A stretch of 64,000 bases of DNA, taken from positions 1 to 64,000 of the forward strand of contig JANQOX010000003.1 in NCBI GenBank assembly GCA_028285625.1, given 5' to 3'. This DNA is from Myxococcota bacterium (lineage in GTDB: Bacteria; Myxococcota_A; UBA9160; UBA6930). Below, in pieces: positions 37,398-45,826 of the stretch. Position 1 is the stretch's first letter, and each line of letters starts with the position of its first letter. A model generated the notes under the pieces. The model saw only the letters and a program-made list of their open reading frames with translations, ran no database searches and was not told the DNA's origin. Position numbers and translations under genes: made by a program.

Positions 37398-38879
37398 CTA
37401 GTTGCGCGAAGTCACCTCGACCTCGGGGTAGCTGGCCGGCGCCGTCGGGAACCCCGACCCCTCACCGCGAAGCACCCGATCGAAGAAGGCGGGCACGAAG
37501 TCGTTCAGGATCGCGAGCATCCGCTGGCCGTCGATCGGCCCCAGTGCACCGAGCCACCGCAGGCTGGGCGACGAGATCGACGTGTCGGTGAAGTTCATGT
37601 GCGTCGCGCCCTCGATCGCCACGTGGTGGATCGGACCCTCGGCATGCCGAAGGAAGAAGTCGTTCATCGGGATCTCTCCGCGATCCGCCTCGATGATCAT
37701 GAAGGGCACGCGGACCACGGCGTCGGCCATGCCCTCGCCGTAGTGGAACCCGTCCAGATTGACTCCGGCCTTGCAACGCGGGTCCTCGACGCAGAAGACC
37801 CCGGCGGTCGCGCCGCCGAAGGACATGCCCAGCACACCCAGGCGCTCGAGATCGAGCTTGCCTGCGAACGGCGTCGGGCGGGATCCCGATGCGATGCGTT
37901 CGATCTCGTCGACCACGGTGCGGGTGTCAGCGGCCCACACCTTCATGCTTCGGATCGACTCGGTTTCGTCGGCGATGTACGCCCGTGCCAGCGCGTCGCG
38001 CGCTGCGGGGTCCGGGGTCGCCGCATAGGACTCGAAGAACGAGTTGCCCTCGTCGTCGAGCAGACCCGAAACCGCCTCTTCGTCCCAGGCCAGCACGCGG
38101 CCATCGTCCAGGACGACACCCGGGGTCTCGTATGTGTGGGCGATCGAAGCCACGAAGTAGCCGCGGCTGGCCAGCTCTTCCATCAGAGCCGTGTTCGACG
38201 TCGGCCGTGCCAGCCCATAGCCATGCGAGTAGACGAGTACCGGCATGGGCGCCGCATCCGCCCGCGGCGGGGCATCGCGCACCGCGTGGGTCGCGATGTC
38301 GGCGTAGTGGTCGACGAAGCCGTCGGGCACCGAGAGCCCCAGCACCTCTCGACTCATCTGCGCCATCAGCGGCCCGACCCGCTCGACGTCGTCCCAGTAG
38401 GGCACGGGTTCGCCGTCGGCCATGGGCTCGGCGGGGTACCAGAAACGCACGACCAGGATGCGGTGGTCGTCGGGGTCCGCGGTGAAGATCTCCTGGCGGG
38501 TCGTGTCCTCGACCTGCAGGCGAGTCGTCCCGATCGCGTACGGCCCCGAGGGCTTCGGCAGTTCGAACATGGGCGAGCCGGTGGCCAGCGCCAACCCCAG
38601 GACCCAGGCGAGACCCACGACCCCGACGAGCAGCACGGTGATGGCGTGGTGCCACCGGACCCGCGTGCCGATCAGGGCGGCCAGCGCCATCGCCGCGCCG
38701 GCGAGGTAGAGCGGATCGAGCTGCGAGCGCCGCCCCTCGACCCCGGCCTGGAGCAACAGCGCCGCGCCCGCCACGAGCGGCAGGGCGCGCGCCCAGGCCG
38801 GCCGGCGTGTGGGCGGAACCAACCACGCCAGCAGCGCTGCGGCGGCCAGCGCAAACGAGAGCAGTTCCAGGGGCCGCAT
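37398..38879 (-). CDS. Membrane-anchored alpha/beta hydrolase, PAF-acetylhydrolase-like
   Basis: 493 residues. Four to five N-terminal membrane helices (~1-120) precede an alpha/beta hydrolase domain. The oxyanion strand is VLVYSHGYGLARP, the nucleophile elbow GMSFGGATAG, and the His is probably in GATHMNFTD. The layout (VASIAHTYETPGV, and nucleophile preceded by LERLGVLG) matches platelet-activating-factor acetylhydrolase/dienelactone-hydrolase-type lipases. The soluble part should face the periplasm. TGGTAGCCT lies 7 nt before the ATG. Substrate unknown. Confidence 0.82.
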   Translation of the reverse strand: MRPLELLSFALAAAALLAWLVPPTRRPAWARALPLVAGAALLLQAGVEGRRSQLDPLYLAGAAMALAALIGTRVRWHHAITVLLVGVVGLAWVLGLALATGSPMFELPKPSGPYAIGTTRLQVEDTTRQEIFTADPDDHRILVVRFWYPAEPMADGEPVPYWDDVERVGPLMAQMSREVLGLSVPDGFVDHYADIATHAVRDAPPRADAAPMPVLVYSHGYGLARPTSNTALMEELASRGYFVASIAHTYETPGVVLDDGRVLAWDEEAVSGLLDDEGNSFFESYAATPDPAARDALARAYIADETESIRSMKVWAADTRTVVDEIERIASGSRPTPFAGKLDLERLGVLGMSFGGATAGVFCVEDPRCKAGVNLDGFHYGEGMADAVVRVPFMIIEADRGEIPMNDFFLRHAEGPIHHVAIEGATHMNFTDTSISSPSLRWLGALGPIDGQRMLAILNDFVPAFFDRVLRGEGSGFPTAPASYPEVEVTSRN

Positions 38880-38886
38880 GGCGGTC

Positions 38887-38892
38887 AGGCTA
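38887..38892 (-). promoter_or_regulatory. Extended -10 box (TGGTAGCCT) of the hydrolase gene
   Basis: TAGCCT with TGG directly upstream, 7 nt before the ATG at 38879; leaderless type. Confidence 0.55.
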
Positions 38893-38998
38893 CCACCCCA
38901 GAGCGCGCGAACGGCTTGGCAATGCGGCCGCGCGTGTGATTGGCTCTCCCTGCTCCGCCCTCCACGAGGAGCGCCCCCCAACCCCAGGAGACCTCGCG

Positions 38999-39385
38999 AT
39001 GTCCTTCATGAAGCGATTCGACGGCGAGACCTATGCCCTGCTGCGCATCCTGTCCGGGCTGCTCTTTCTCTGCCACGGCCTGCAGAAGCTCTTCGGGTTT
39101 CCGGCGGCCGCACGCGAGGCGCCGGCCTTCATCACCTACGTCGCCGGCCCGATCGAGCTGGTGGGCGGTGCGCTGATCGCGATCGGCCTGCTCACCCGCT
39201 GGTCGGCCTTCCTGTGCTCGGGGCTGATGGCCGCCGCCTACTGGATGGCCCACGGCCTGAAGTCCTTCTGGCCGCTCGTGAACGGGGGCGAGCTCGCGAT
39301 CGTCTACTGCTTCCTGTTCCTCTTCATCGCCGCCCACGGCGCCGGCAAGTGGAGCGTGGACGGCATGCGCGACGAAGCCGCCTAG
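38999..39385 (+). CDS. DoxX family membrane protein
   Basis: 128 residues with four membrane helices. The family pattern is visible in ALLRILSGLLFLCHGLQKLF, then GPIELVGGALIAIGLLTR and AAYWMAHG. DoxX-like proteins are linked to quinone/thiosulfate or redox functions, but most have no known role. AGGAG lies 8 nt before the ATG. The TAG stop is shared, through the palindrome CTAG, with the convergent phytanoyl-CoA dioxygenase gene. Confidence 0.88.
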   Translation: MSFMKRFDGETYALLRILSGLLFLCHGLQKLFGFPAAAREAPAFITYVAGPIELVGGALIAIGLLTRWSAFLCSGLMAAAYWMAHGLKSFWPLVNGGELAIVYCFLFLFIAAHGAGKWSVDGMRDEAA

Positions 39386-40143
39386 CCCGGCTCGCCGGCG
39401 GGCGAGGCATCGTCCTTGCCCAGCATCGTGCGCACGCCGCGCGCGGTGGACACGTTGAAGATCCAGGCACGCCTGCGGCGGCTGGCCGACCGGTTCGGGG
39501 GCGTGTAGTGCGGCGTGCCGTAGCTGTGCACCGTGCATCCTCCTGCACGCACCGGGCAGGCTACGCGATGCTCCTGGGGCAGGTGTGCATCGGGGTCGGT
39601 GATCCCCAGCAGGCGGGCCTCGTCCTCGGGGTCGCCCGAGGCGACTTGGTGCGGAAGGAGCGGCCGGGTGTGGAGGCCGGGCACGAAGTGCATGCAACCG
39701 TTCTCGGGGTCTGCGTCGTCGAGGGCGACCCAGAACTGCATCGACTCCAGGGACATGCGCTGCCCCGGCGGCGTGAAAGGCCGCTTGCCGTAGGCGGCAT
39801 CCTGATGCCAAGGCGTGTCGTGCGGATGGCCGGGCGGCTTGTCGATCAGCATGTCGAAGATGGGGAACACGTCGGGCGTGTCGAAGAGCGCTCGCGCCAG
39901 GGCCAGGGCCCGCTTCTGCGTCTCGGTATGGGCGAAGGCTTCGTGCGCCTTGGCGGGCAGCATCACCTGGCGGGTCACGCCGCCCAGCATGCGGTCGCCC
40001 AGCGCCACGACCTCGCGCTCGAGAATCTGGTCGTAGGCCGTGCGCAGGCGCTCGAGTTCACCCGGGGCGACGAAGTCGTCGATCACCAGGTAGCCGTCGC
40101 GACCCCAGCGGTCGCGGTCCAGAGCCATGGGCGGGGTGGCCAC
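39382..40143 (-). CDS. Phytanoyl-CoA dioxygenase (PhyH) family protein
   Basis: 253 residues, a 2-oxoglutarate/Fe(II) oxygenase. The metal ligands are His and Asp in TPWHQDAAYG and a distal His in TVHSYGTPHYTPPN, with the 2-OG Arg among the Arg-rich SRRRRAW region. FDMLIDKPPGHPHD and MHFVPGLHTR fit the PhyH family. The substrate is unknown. The start is placed at GTG 40143 because TATCTT lies 6 nt upstream; the ATG at 40128, five codons later, is the alternative. The stop overlaps the DoxX stop. Confidence 0.88.
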   Translation of the reverse strand: MATPPMALDRDRWGRDGYLVIDDFVAPGELERLRTAYDQILEREVVALGDRMLGGVTRQVMLPAKAHEAFAHTETQKRALALARALFDTPDVFPIFDMLIDKPPGHPHDTPWHQDAAYGKRPFTPPGQRMSLESMQFWVALDDADPENGCMHFVPGLHTRPLLPHQVASGDPEDEARLLGITDPDAHLPQEHRVACPVRAGGCTVHSYGTPHYTPPNRSASRRRRAWIFNVSTARGVRTMLGKDDASPAGEPG

Positions 40144-40149
40144 CGGCGG

Positions 40150-40155
40150 AAGATA
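40150..40155 (-). promoter_or_regulatory. -10 box TATCTT of the PhyH gene
   Basis: It lies 6 nt before the GTG at 40143. No ribosome site precedes either candidate start. Confidence 0.5.
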
Positions 40156-40178
40156 GCCCGGTGGGGGCCGGCCCCGTG

Positions 40179-40907
40179 TCAGCGCATGGCGGCGTGGGCG
40201 CGGCCGGCGTCGAAGTCGGCCTCCATCTCGTAGCGCCCGTAGGAGAGCGCCATGCGGGAAACCAGCCCCTGGGCATCGAAGCGAAGCCCCAGCCGTGCGT
40301 GGTCGTCGACGTCGGCGGGCGTGCACGGATCGAGGCAGAAGGCCCAGGCGAGTTCACGCGGGTCGGTCGTCGGCCGGTTGGGGGGACCGAACAGGCGAAG
40401 CAGCTCGGCGCGAGCGGGCAACATCTCGGGTCGAAACGAATCGATCTCGACCGCGGCGGTGCGCGCCCATAGATCGGGCTCGACCTCGCAGGACGTCTGG
40501 CGTCCGTCCTCGATCATCGCGTCGGTCAGGTAGGGCTCGACCTCCGCGGGCAGCCGCACCTCGGCCAGCAGCGCCCCCCCGCCCGCACCCTCGAAGCGCA
40601 GGGCCACGTCGAAGGCATGCTTCGCGCCGTCGGGTCCCACGGGTCGCACGCGGTAGGTGGCGTGCTGCACGTCGCCCGTGGCGTCGACGCGCGACGGCGC
40701 GGCACCCACCAGCCAGGTGACGTCCGAGGCGCGCAGGGTGGGCCTCGTGAAGCGGACCTTGGTGCCACGGCGCGCGTCGCGCTCGAACACGATCTCGGAG
40801 CGCTCGGCGCAGAGCTGGTCATGGGTGGTGTAGAGCCGGTCGAGGACGCAGCCCGTGGAGAAGGATGTACAAACGAAGAGGGTCAGGACACGGAGGAGGA
40901 GACGCAT
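40179..40907 (-). CDS. Hypothetical lipoprotein
   Basis: 242 residues. The signal peptide ends in a lipobox-like SFSTGC (Cys20). The mature part is beta-rich, with four further Cys (CAERSE, CEVE, CLDPC) that could pair. I recognise no family. TAGCCT lies 6 nt before the ATG, so the message is probably leaderless and it forms a single-gene unit. Confidence 0.7.
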   Translation of the reverse strand: MRLLLRVLTLFVCTSFSTGCVLDRLYTTHDQLCAERSEIVFERDARRGTKVRFTRPTLRASDVTWLVGAAPSRVDATGDVQHATYRVRPVGPDGAKHAFDVALRFEGAGGGALLAEVRLPAEVEPYLTDAMIEDGRQTSCEVEPDLWARTAAVEIDSFRPEMLPARAELLRLFGPPNRPTTDPRELAWAFCLDPCTPADVDDHARLGLRFDAQGLVSRMALSYGRYEMEADFDAGRAHAAMR

Positions 40908-40913
40908 GACCCC

Positions 40914-40919
40914 AGGCTA
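40914..40919 (-). promoter_or_regulatory. -10 box TAGCCT of the lipoprotein gene
   Basis: 6 nt before the ATG at 40907; leaderless type. Confidence 0.5.
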
Positions 40920-41010
40920 TGGAGCGCTTTGGCCCCTCACCTGAACCAGGCTGGTCCGTTCTGCTGACCGCGACCGGGCTTTTTCGGCCCCCGGAGGGCA
41001 CCTGGGGGAC

Positions 41011-41643
41011 TCAGACGCTCGGAATCGCGACCCCCGCGTCGCGCAGCAGGGCCGTGAGGCTGCGGGCCAGCACGGCTCGCGCGCGCGCCAGCGTGAGGCC
41101 GCGCGTGCGCCGCAGGTGCTCCCAGGTCGGGGGGCTGGCCGCCACGGCGAGGGCCTCGACGATCTCGGAGCGCTCCGTGGCCGAGAGGGCCCCAAGCTCG
41201 GGCTCGAAGACGCGCGCGAGATCCTCTCGTTGGGCGTCGAGGCCTTCGCGCGACACGCGCCAGGCCTCGGCCTGGGCCGTCCCGGTGAGCGCCTGCGCCG
41301 TGAGCGCCCGCGTGAAGGGCGCCGTCGCCTCGAAGAAGCGCGCGCGCGCATCGACCAGCCGGTGGATGCGCTCGGCGATGGGCAGCCCGCTCGGCACCTC
41401 GCGCAGCAGCGGCGCGCAGCGCTGCATGCCCACCTCGACCACGGCGTCGTAGAGTTCGGCGAGGTCCTTGAAGTGGTAGAAGATCGACCGGCGCGAGAGC
41501 CCGGCGCGGTCGGCGACCTGGTCCGCGCTCGGCTGCAGCACGCCCTCCTGGATCAGGTCCAGGCAGGCGTCGCAGATGGCGAGCCGCGAGCGCACCACGC
41601 GCCCCACGCGACCGTCCGGCGCGGTGGGCGCGCGCGTCGCCAT
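41011..41643 (-). CDS. TetR family transcriptional regulator
   Basis: 210 residues. The N-terminal helix-turn-helix (SADQVADRAGLSRRSIFYHFKDLAELYDAVV, here given in part) is typical TetR; the C-terminal ligand domain is unassigned. It follows the monooxygenase gene by 3 bp and so is co-transcribed. The two palindromes upstream of that gene (43509-43525, 43584-43600) are its probable operators, which would make the pair an autoregulated, substrate-induced unit. Confidence 0.93.
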   Translation of the reverse strand: MATRAPTAPDGRVGRVVRSRLAICDACLDLIQEGVLQPSADQVADRAGLSRRSIFYHFKDLAELYDAVVEVGMQRCAPLLREVPSGLPIAERIHRLVDARARFFEATAPFTRALTAQALTGTAQAEAWRVSREGLDAQREDLARVFEPELGALSATERSEIVEALAVAASPPTWEHLRRTRGLTLARARAVLARSLTALLRDAGVAIPSV

Positions 41644-41646
41644 GGC

Positions 41647-43461
41647 CTACCGCGTCTCCAGCCCTTCGAGTGCCCCAGCTTCGCGCCACGCCTCGAGGAT
41701 CCGGATGAACTCCGGCGAGCCGCCACCGTAGAAGCCGTCCTGAGCGCTTCGCTCGCTCGCCTTGCCCTCGTTGTTGTAGTAGCCGGGCGTGCAGTTCTCG
41801 AAGAAGTCGCCGGTGTCGCGGGCCTTGCCGATGCACTGGGCAATCCAGGCTTCCTCGGCATCCGTGGTGGCCTCGACCGCCTCCAGACCCTTCTCGCGAC
41901 CCGTCTGGATGATGTAGGCCAGGTGCTTGGCCTGCTCGTTCAGCATGTGCGGATAGCTCGCGGTGAACCCGGCCTGTGACCCGTTCATCAGGAAGCAGTT
42001 CGGGAAGCCGCGTACGTGCATGCCGTGCAGCGAGCGCACGCCGTCGGCCCAGGTCTCGCTCAGCGTGCGGCCGTCCTTGCCGTGGAACTGCATGCCCGCT
42101 CGCCGGGAGTAGTCGGTGCCCACCTCGAAGCCGCTGGCGTAGATGAGGCAATCGACCTCGTACTCCTGACCCGCCACGACCACGCCCTTCTTGGTGATCC
42201 GCTCGACGCCCTTGCCGTCGGTGTCCACCAGCTCGACGTTCGGCCGGTTGAAGGTCGCGAGATACTCGTTGTGGAAGCACGGCCGCTTGCAGAACTGCCG
42301 GTAGTAGGGCTTGAGCGCCTCGGCGGTGTCCCCGTCTTCGACCAGCTCGTCCACGCGCGCGCGGATCGACTCCATCTTCTCGAAGTCGGCGATCTCGACG
42401 GCCTTCGCCATGCCCTCGGGTGAGAAGTCCTGGGTCTTGCCCTTGCGGATGCCCACCAGCAGGTTGCCGATCAGGTCCGTCCAGCCGTCGTTGACCAGGT
42501 CTTCTTCCTGGGGGATGCCCGAGACCAGGTTGTTGAAGTTGTCCATGCGCTTCTGGTGCCAGCCGGGCCCGAGCGACTTCGCCCACTCGGGGTCGGTGGG
42601 CGGGTTGTCCTTCACGTCGATCGAAGACGGCGTACGCTGGAACACGTAGAGCTGGTCGGCCCACTCGCCCACGTGGGGCACGCACTGCACGGCGGTCGCA
42701 CCCGTCCCGATGATTCCCACACGCTTGCCGCGCAGGCCCGTCAGGTTGCCCGACGAGTCACCGCCGGTGTAGCGGTAGTCCCAACGGCTCGCGTGGAACG
42801 TGTGCCCCTCGAAGTCCTCGATTCCGGGGATGCCGGGCAGCTTGGGACGGTTCAGGGGACCGGCCGCCACGGCCACGTACTGCGCGCGCATGCGGTCGCC
42901 GTGGTTCGTCTCGACGATCCAGCGCGCGGCCTCGTCGTCCCAGGTGAGGTCGACGACCCGCGTCTGGAAGAGCGCGTCGCGGTAGAGGTCGAACTTGCGC
43001 CCGATGGCCTGGCTGTGATCGAGGATCTCCTTGCCGTAGGAGTATTTCTCCTTGGGGACGTAGTCGAGCTCTTCGAGCAGGGGCAGGTAGGTGTAGGACT
43101 CGATGTCGCAGGCGATGCCCGGGTAGCGGTTCCAGTACCAGGTGCCGCCGAAGTCGCCGGCCGGGTCGATCATGCGAATGCTCTCGACCCCCGCCTGGCG
43201 AAGCCGCACGCCGGCGAGCAGGCCACCGAAGCCCCCACCGATCACGATCACCTCGACCTCGTCCTCGAGCGGCTCGCGCGTGAACCCCGGCTCGACGTAG
43301 GGGTCGTCCAGGAAGTGCGCGAAGCGGTCCTTGACCTCGATGTACTGCTCGTTGCCGTCGTCGCGCAGGCGCTTGTCGCGCTCGCGGCGGTAGCGATCGC
43401 GCAGGGAGTCGGGGTCGAAGTTCAGGTCGGGGAGGTCGGGGGCTTCGGGTGCGGAGGTCAT
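41647..43461 (-). CDS. Baeyer-Villiger-type flavin monooxygenase
   Basis: 604 residues. Two dinucleotide folds (GGGFGGLLAGVRLRQAG for FAD, GIIGTGATAVQ for NADPH) flank the BVMO fingerprint FEGHTFHASRWD, matching FxGxxxHxxxW[P/D]. It resembles cyclohexanone/phenylacetone-type monooxygenases that turn ketones into esters or lactones. The N-terminal extension (~60 residues, with RDRYRRERDKRL) is common in this subgroup. GAGG lies 8 nt before the ATG. The promoter probably uses TTGCAC inside the upstream palindrome, with CAAGAT 17 bp on, so TetR binding would block it. Confidence 0.92.
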   Translation of the reverse strand: MTSAPEAPDLPDLNFDPDSLRDRYRRERDKRLRDDGNEQYIEVKDRFAHFLDDPYVEPGFTREPLEDEVEVIVIGGGFGGLLAGVRLRQAGVESIRMIDPAGDFGGTWYWNRYPGIACDIESYTYLPLLEELDYVPKEKYSYGKEILDHSQAIGRKFDLYRDALFQTRVVDLTWDDEAARWIVETNHGDRMRAQYVAVAAGPLNRPKLPGIPGIEDFEGHTFHASRWDYRYTGGDSSGNLTGLRGKRVGIIGTGATAVQCVPHVGEWADQLYVFQRTPSSIDVKDNPPTDPEWAKSLGPGWHQKRMDNFNNLVSGIPQEEDLVNDGWTDLIGNLLVGIRKGKTQDFSPEGMAKAVEIADFEKMESIRARVDELVEDGDTAEALKPYYRQFCKRPCFHNEYLATFNRPNVELVDTDGKGVERITKKGVVVAGQEYEVDCLIYASGFEVGTDYSRRAGMQFHGKDGRTLSETWADGVRSLHGMHVRGFPNCFLMNGSQAGFTASYPHMLNEQAKHLAYIIQTGREKGLEAVEATTDAEEAWIAQCIGKARDTGDFFENCTPGYYNNEGKASERSAQDGFYGGGSPEFIRILEAWREAGALEGLETR

Positions 43462-43508
43462 GGGTGCATCCTCGTCGTCGCCTGGGCACCGGGCCGTGGA
43501 GCCACTGA

Positions 43509-43525
43509 TTGCATCACCAGTGCAA
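43509..43525. promoter_or_regulatory. Operator-like palindrome 1 (TTGCATC-ACC-AGTGCAA)
   Basis: A 17-bp imperfect dyad with 5 of 7 arm positions paired and the same right arm as the perfect site at 43584. It lies in the leader of the monooxygenase mRNA. Confidence 0.55.
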
Positions 43526-43583
43526 GGTCGGACGTCGCGTAGGCCCCGTTCGTAGGGCTCGTGTGAGGTCGATCTTGGCTGAA

Positions 43584-43600
43584 TTGCACTAAGAGTGCAA
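43584..43600. promoter_or_regulatory. Operator-like palindrome 2 (TTGCACT-AAG-AGTGCAA)
   Basis: A perfect 7-3-7 inverted repeat. On the minus strand its outer TTGCAC can serve as the -35 of the monooxygenase promoter (with CAAGAT at 43577-43572, 17-bp spacer). Probable binding site of the TetR protein at 41011-41643. Confidence 0.65.
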
Positions 43601-43613
43601 ACTCACCGAGCCC

Positions 43614-43892
43614 CTAGGGGATCTCGCAGGCGTCGCCATCCTGCACGCCCACGGCCCGCGCGATCGCCTCGCGCACGGCTTCCTCGGAGGGCGGACCGTG
43701 CTTGAGCCAGCGGTGCAGCACCGTCTGGCCCTTGGTGGCGACGATCTCGCCGTCGAGCCAGACGTCGAACTGGCCAAAGCGCCCCTCCTCGACGGCCACC
43801 TCCGCGCCGAACCGCTCGCGCAGCTCGGCGGCCAGTGTCTCGGCGCGGTCCTGGTAGCCGCACGGTCGGCAGTAGGCGATCCGGAACTCCAT
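43614..43892 (-). CDS. Rdx/SelW-like thioredoxin-fold protein
   Basis: 92 residues of the SelT/SelW/SelH (Rdx) family. The redox motif is CRPC (YCRPCGYQDRAETLA), with Cys where selenoproteins have Sec. The fold continues with FGQFDVWLDGEIVATK and HRWLKHG. A redox role is inferred from the motif. TAGGAGGT lies 4-5 nt before the ATG. It begins 28 bp after the ankyrin gene and is probably co-transcribed with it. Confidence 0.88.
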   Translation of the reverse strand: MEFRIAYCRPCGYQDRAETLAAELRERFGAEVAVEEGRFGQFDVWLDGEIVATKGQTVLHRWLKHGPPSEEAVREAIARAVGVQDGDACEIP

Positions 43893-43920
43893 CTCGACCT
43901 CCTACGGGCGCGTCTCGAGG

Positions 43921-45618
43921 CTAGGTCGCGGGGACGCGGAGCGAAAGCAGGTCGGCCACCTCGTCCGCGCCGCGCGCCTCCAGCGCGGCCGTGGGGAGCA
44001 CGCCGTTCGCATCGGCCTCGGCCGGATCGGCACCGGCGTCGAGCAGCAGCTCGATGAGGGGCGCGGCCACCTCGGGGTCGGCGGGCAGCAGGTGCAGCGG
44101 GCCCCGTCCATCGGGCGTGCGCTCGGACAGCGCGCCGGAGTCGCTGTCGACGAGTTCGCGCGCCAGTGCGACGTGGCCGCTCACGCAGGCGTCGAGCAGG
44201 CTGCGACTCCGGTCGGCGAAGAAGCGGCCCATGGCGAAGTCTCCGCCGGTGCAGGCCCACTGGGCCGGTGTTCCGCCGAACGCCCTGCTGCGGGGGTGGG
44301 CTCCGTACTCGAGCAGCAGCTCTGCGGTCGCGCGATCGCCGGAGGCCTGATGCAGCGCGCGGTGGCCGTGCGCGTTCTCGCGGTTCGGGTCGACCCCGAG
44401 CTCGAGCAGCAACCGGACGATCTCGCGTTGGCCCGTGCGAGCGGCCTCGGTGAGCGGATGGGCGATCTCGCGGTACTCGGGATGAGCTGTCACGTGTTGC
44501 TCGGCCGCAGCGCGGTCGCCGGCGGCGACCGCCGCCACGAATGCATCGTGGCCCTCGAGCGCGACGTCCTTCGCGCCGTGACGCCGCAGCAGCGCCACGG
44601 ATTCGGCGTCGCCGTTCAGACGGGCGCGCACGATCGCGGCCTTGCCGTCGTGCATGCTGGTCGCGTCGGGGTCGGCCCCGCGCTCGAGCAACCAGGCCAG
44701 GCGCCGTCGCTGGCCCTGCCCCGCAGCGTGGGCCGCCAGGAAGTCGAAGGTCCGAAGCCCAGCCGGCGTCCCGGACTTCTCGGCATCGGCGGGGTCGGCG
44801 TGCCAGTTGACGAGGTCGGTCGCCGACCAACCGTGCTCCGCGAGCAGATCGAACCAACGCGTCTCGTCGCCGACCAGGCAGGTGTCGTAGAGGCCCTGGC
44901 CGTCGTTCGGGTCGGCGCCGCGTTCGAGCAGGAGACGCGCCAACGCCTCGGCCTGCGGGTGCTCGGGCTGGCCCATCTCGCCCTGCCCCATGGCTCCCGT
45001 CAACGCCGTGAAGCGCAGACGCCATTCGTCGGGCGTCACGAAGAACGCCCGCGCGTCGGCGCCCGCATCGAGCAGCAGCCGCGCGATGGCGAGCCCGCCC
45101 TCTCGGGCACGCTCGTTCGGAAGCCGCCCGAAGCACGCGTACAACAGGGGCGGCCAGCTCTGCGGACCGCCGCGGGCGTCCACGAGCGACGCGTCGGCCT
45201 CGAGCTGGTCGCGCACGTGCGCCACCTCGCCGCAGACCACCGCGGCATGGATGCTGGCCGTCGCGACCTCGGGATTCCGCGCCCGGATGCGCTCGGCCCG
45301 ACGCCACTTGGAGACGAAGTCGGTAGGCGGGGTGAAGATGCAGGCATGCTCGAGAAAGGTCGCGAGCCGCTGCTCCGCTCCGACATCGGCCAGCCCCTCG
45401 AGGTGGTGCTCTTTCAGCGCGGCCCAGCTCTCGAACCCCTGCTCGCGGGCGAGCGCCTGCTGCACCTCGCGCAGCACGGGGGGGTCACCGTGGCCCGGTA
45501 GCGCCGTGGTCAGCCTCGCGCGGGCGGCAGGGTCCCCTTGCTGAAGCGCCCGGAGCCAGCGCCGGGCCTGCTTGCGCAGCGCATCGAAGCGCGCGCGCGG
45601 TTCGGACGGATTCGCCAT
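43921..45618 (-). CDS. Ankyrin-repeat protein
   Basis: 565 residues. An N-terminal helical part (about 1-75, with ALREQGFESWAALKEHH-like sequence) precedes many ankyrin repeats: LLLDAGADARAFF, LLLERGADPNDGQG, LLERGADPDATSMHDGKAA, LLLELGVDPNRENAHGHRALH, LLLEYGAHPRS, and LLLDAGADPAEADANG. No signal peptide or enzyme domain is seen. Ankyrin arrays mediate protein contacts; the partner is unknown. AAGGTGG lies 6 nt before the chosen ATG. It is followed by the Rdx gene. Confidence 0.85.
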   Translation of the reverse strand: MANPSEPRARFDALRKQARRWLRALQQGDPAARARLTTALPGHGDPPVLREVQQALAREQGFESWAALKEHHLEGLADVGAEQRLATFLEHACIFTPPTDFVSKWRRAERIRARNPEVATASIHAAVVCGEVAHVRDQLEADASLVDARGGPQSWPPLLYACFGRLPNERAREGGLAIARLLLDAGADARAFFVTPDEWRLRFTALTGAMGQGEMGQPEHPQAEALARLLLERGADPNDGQGLYDTCLVGDETRWFDLLAEHGWSATDLVNWHADPADAEKSGTPAGLRTFDFLAAHAAGQGQRRRLAWLLERGADPDATSMHDGKAAIVRARLNGDAESVALLRRHGAKDVALEGHDAFVAAVAAGDRAAAEQHVTAHPEYREIAHPLTEAARTGQREIVRLLLELGVDPNRENAHGHRALHQASGDRATAELLLEYGAHPRSRAFGGTPAQWACTGGDFAMGRFFADRSRSLLDACVSGHVALARELVDSDSGALSERTPDGRGPLHLLPADPEVAAPLIELLLDAGADPAEADANGVLPTAALEARGADEVADLLSLRVPAT

Positions 45619-45826
45619 GACAACCACCTTTCGCGATGGCCCGGGTCCGCTGGCTGGGGCCGAAAGGAGGCGATGGACAGCGTCTCGTCTAGAACTGGGT
45701 GGGCGAAGCCTTGCCGCGGACAGGAGGCGCCCCAGAGCGCGCTGTCCAGACGAAAGCATGCACGGCCGGCGCCGTCAAACCGCCCCCATGCAGACCTGGC
45801 CTCCACGCGGGGCCAACCGATGTCCG

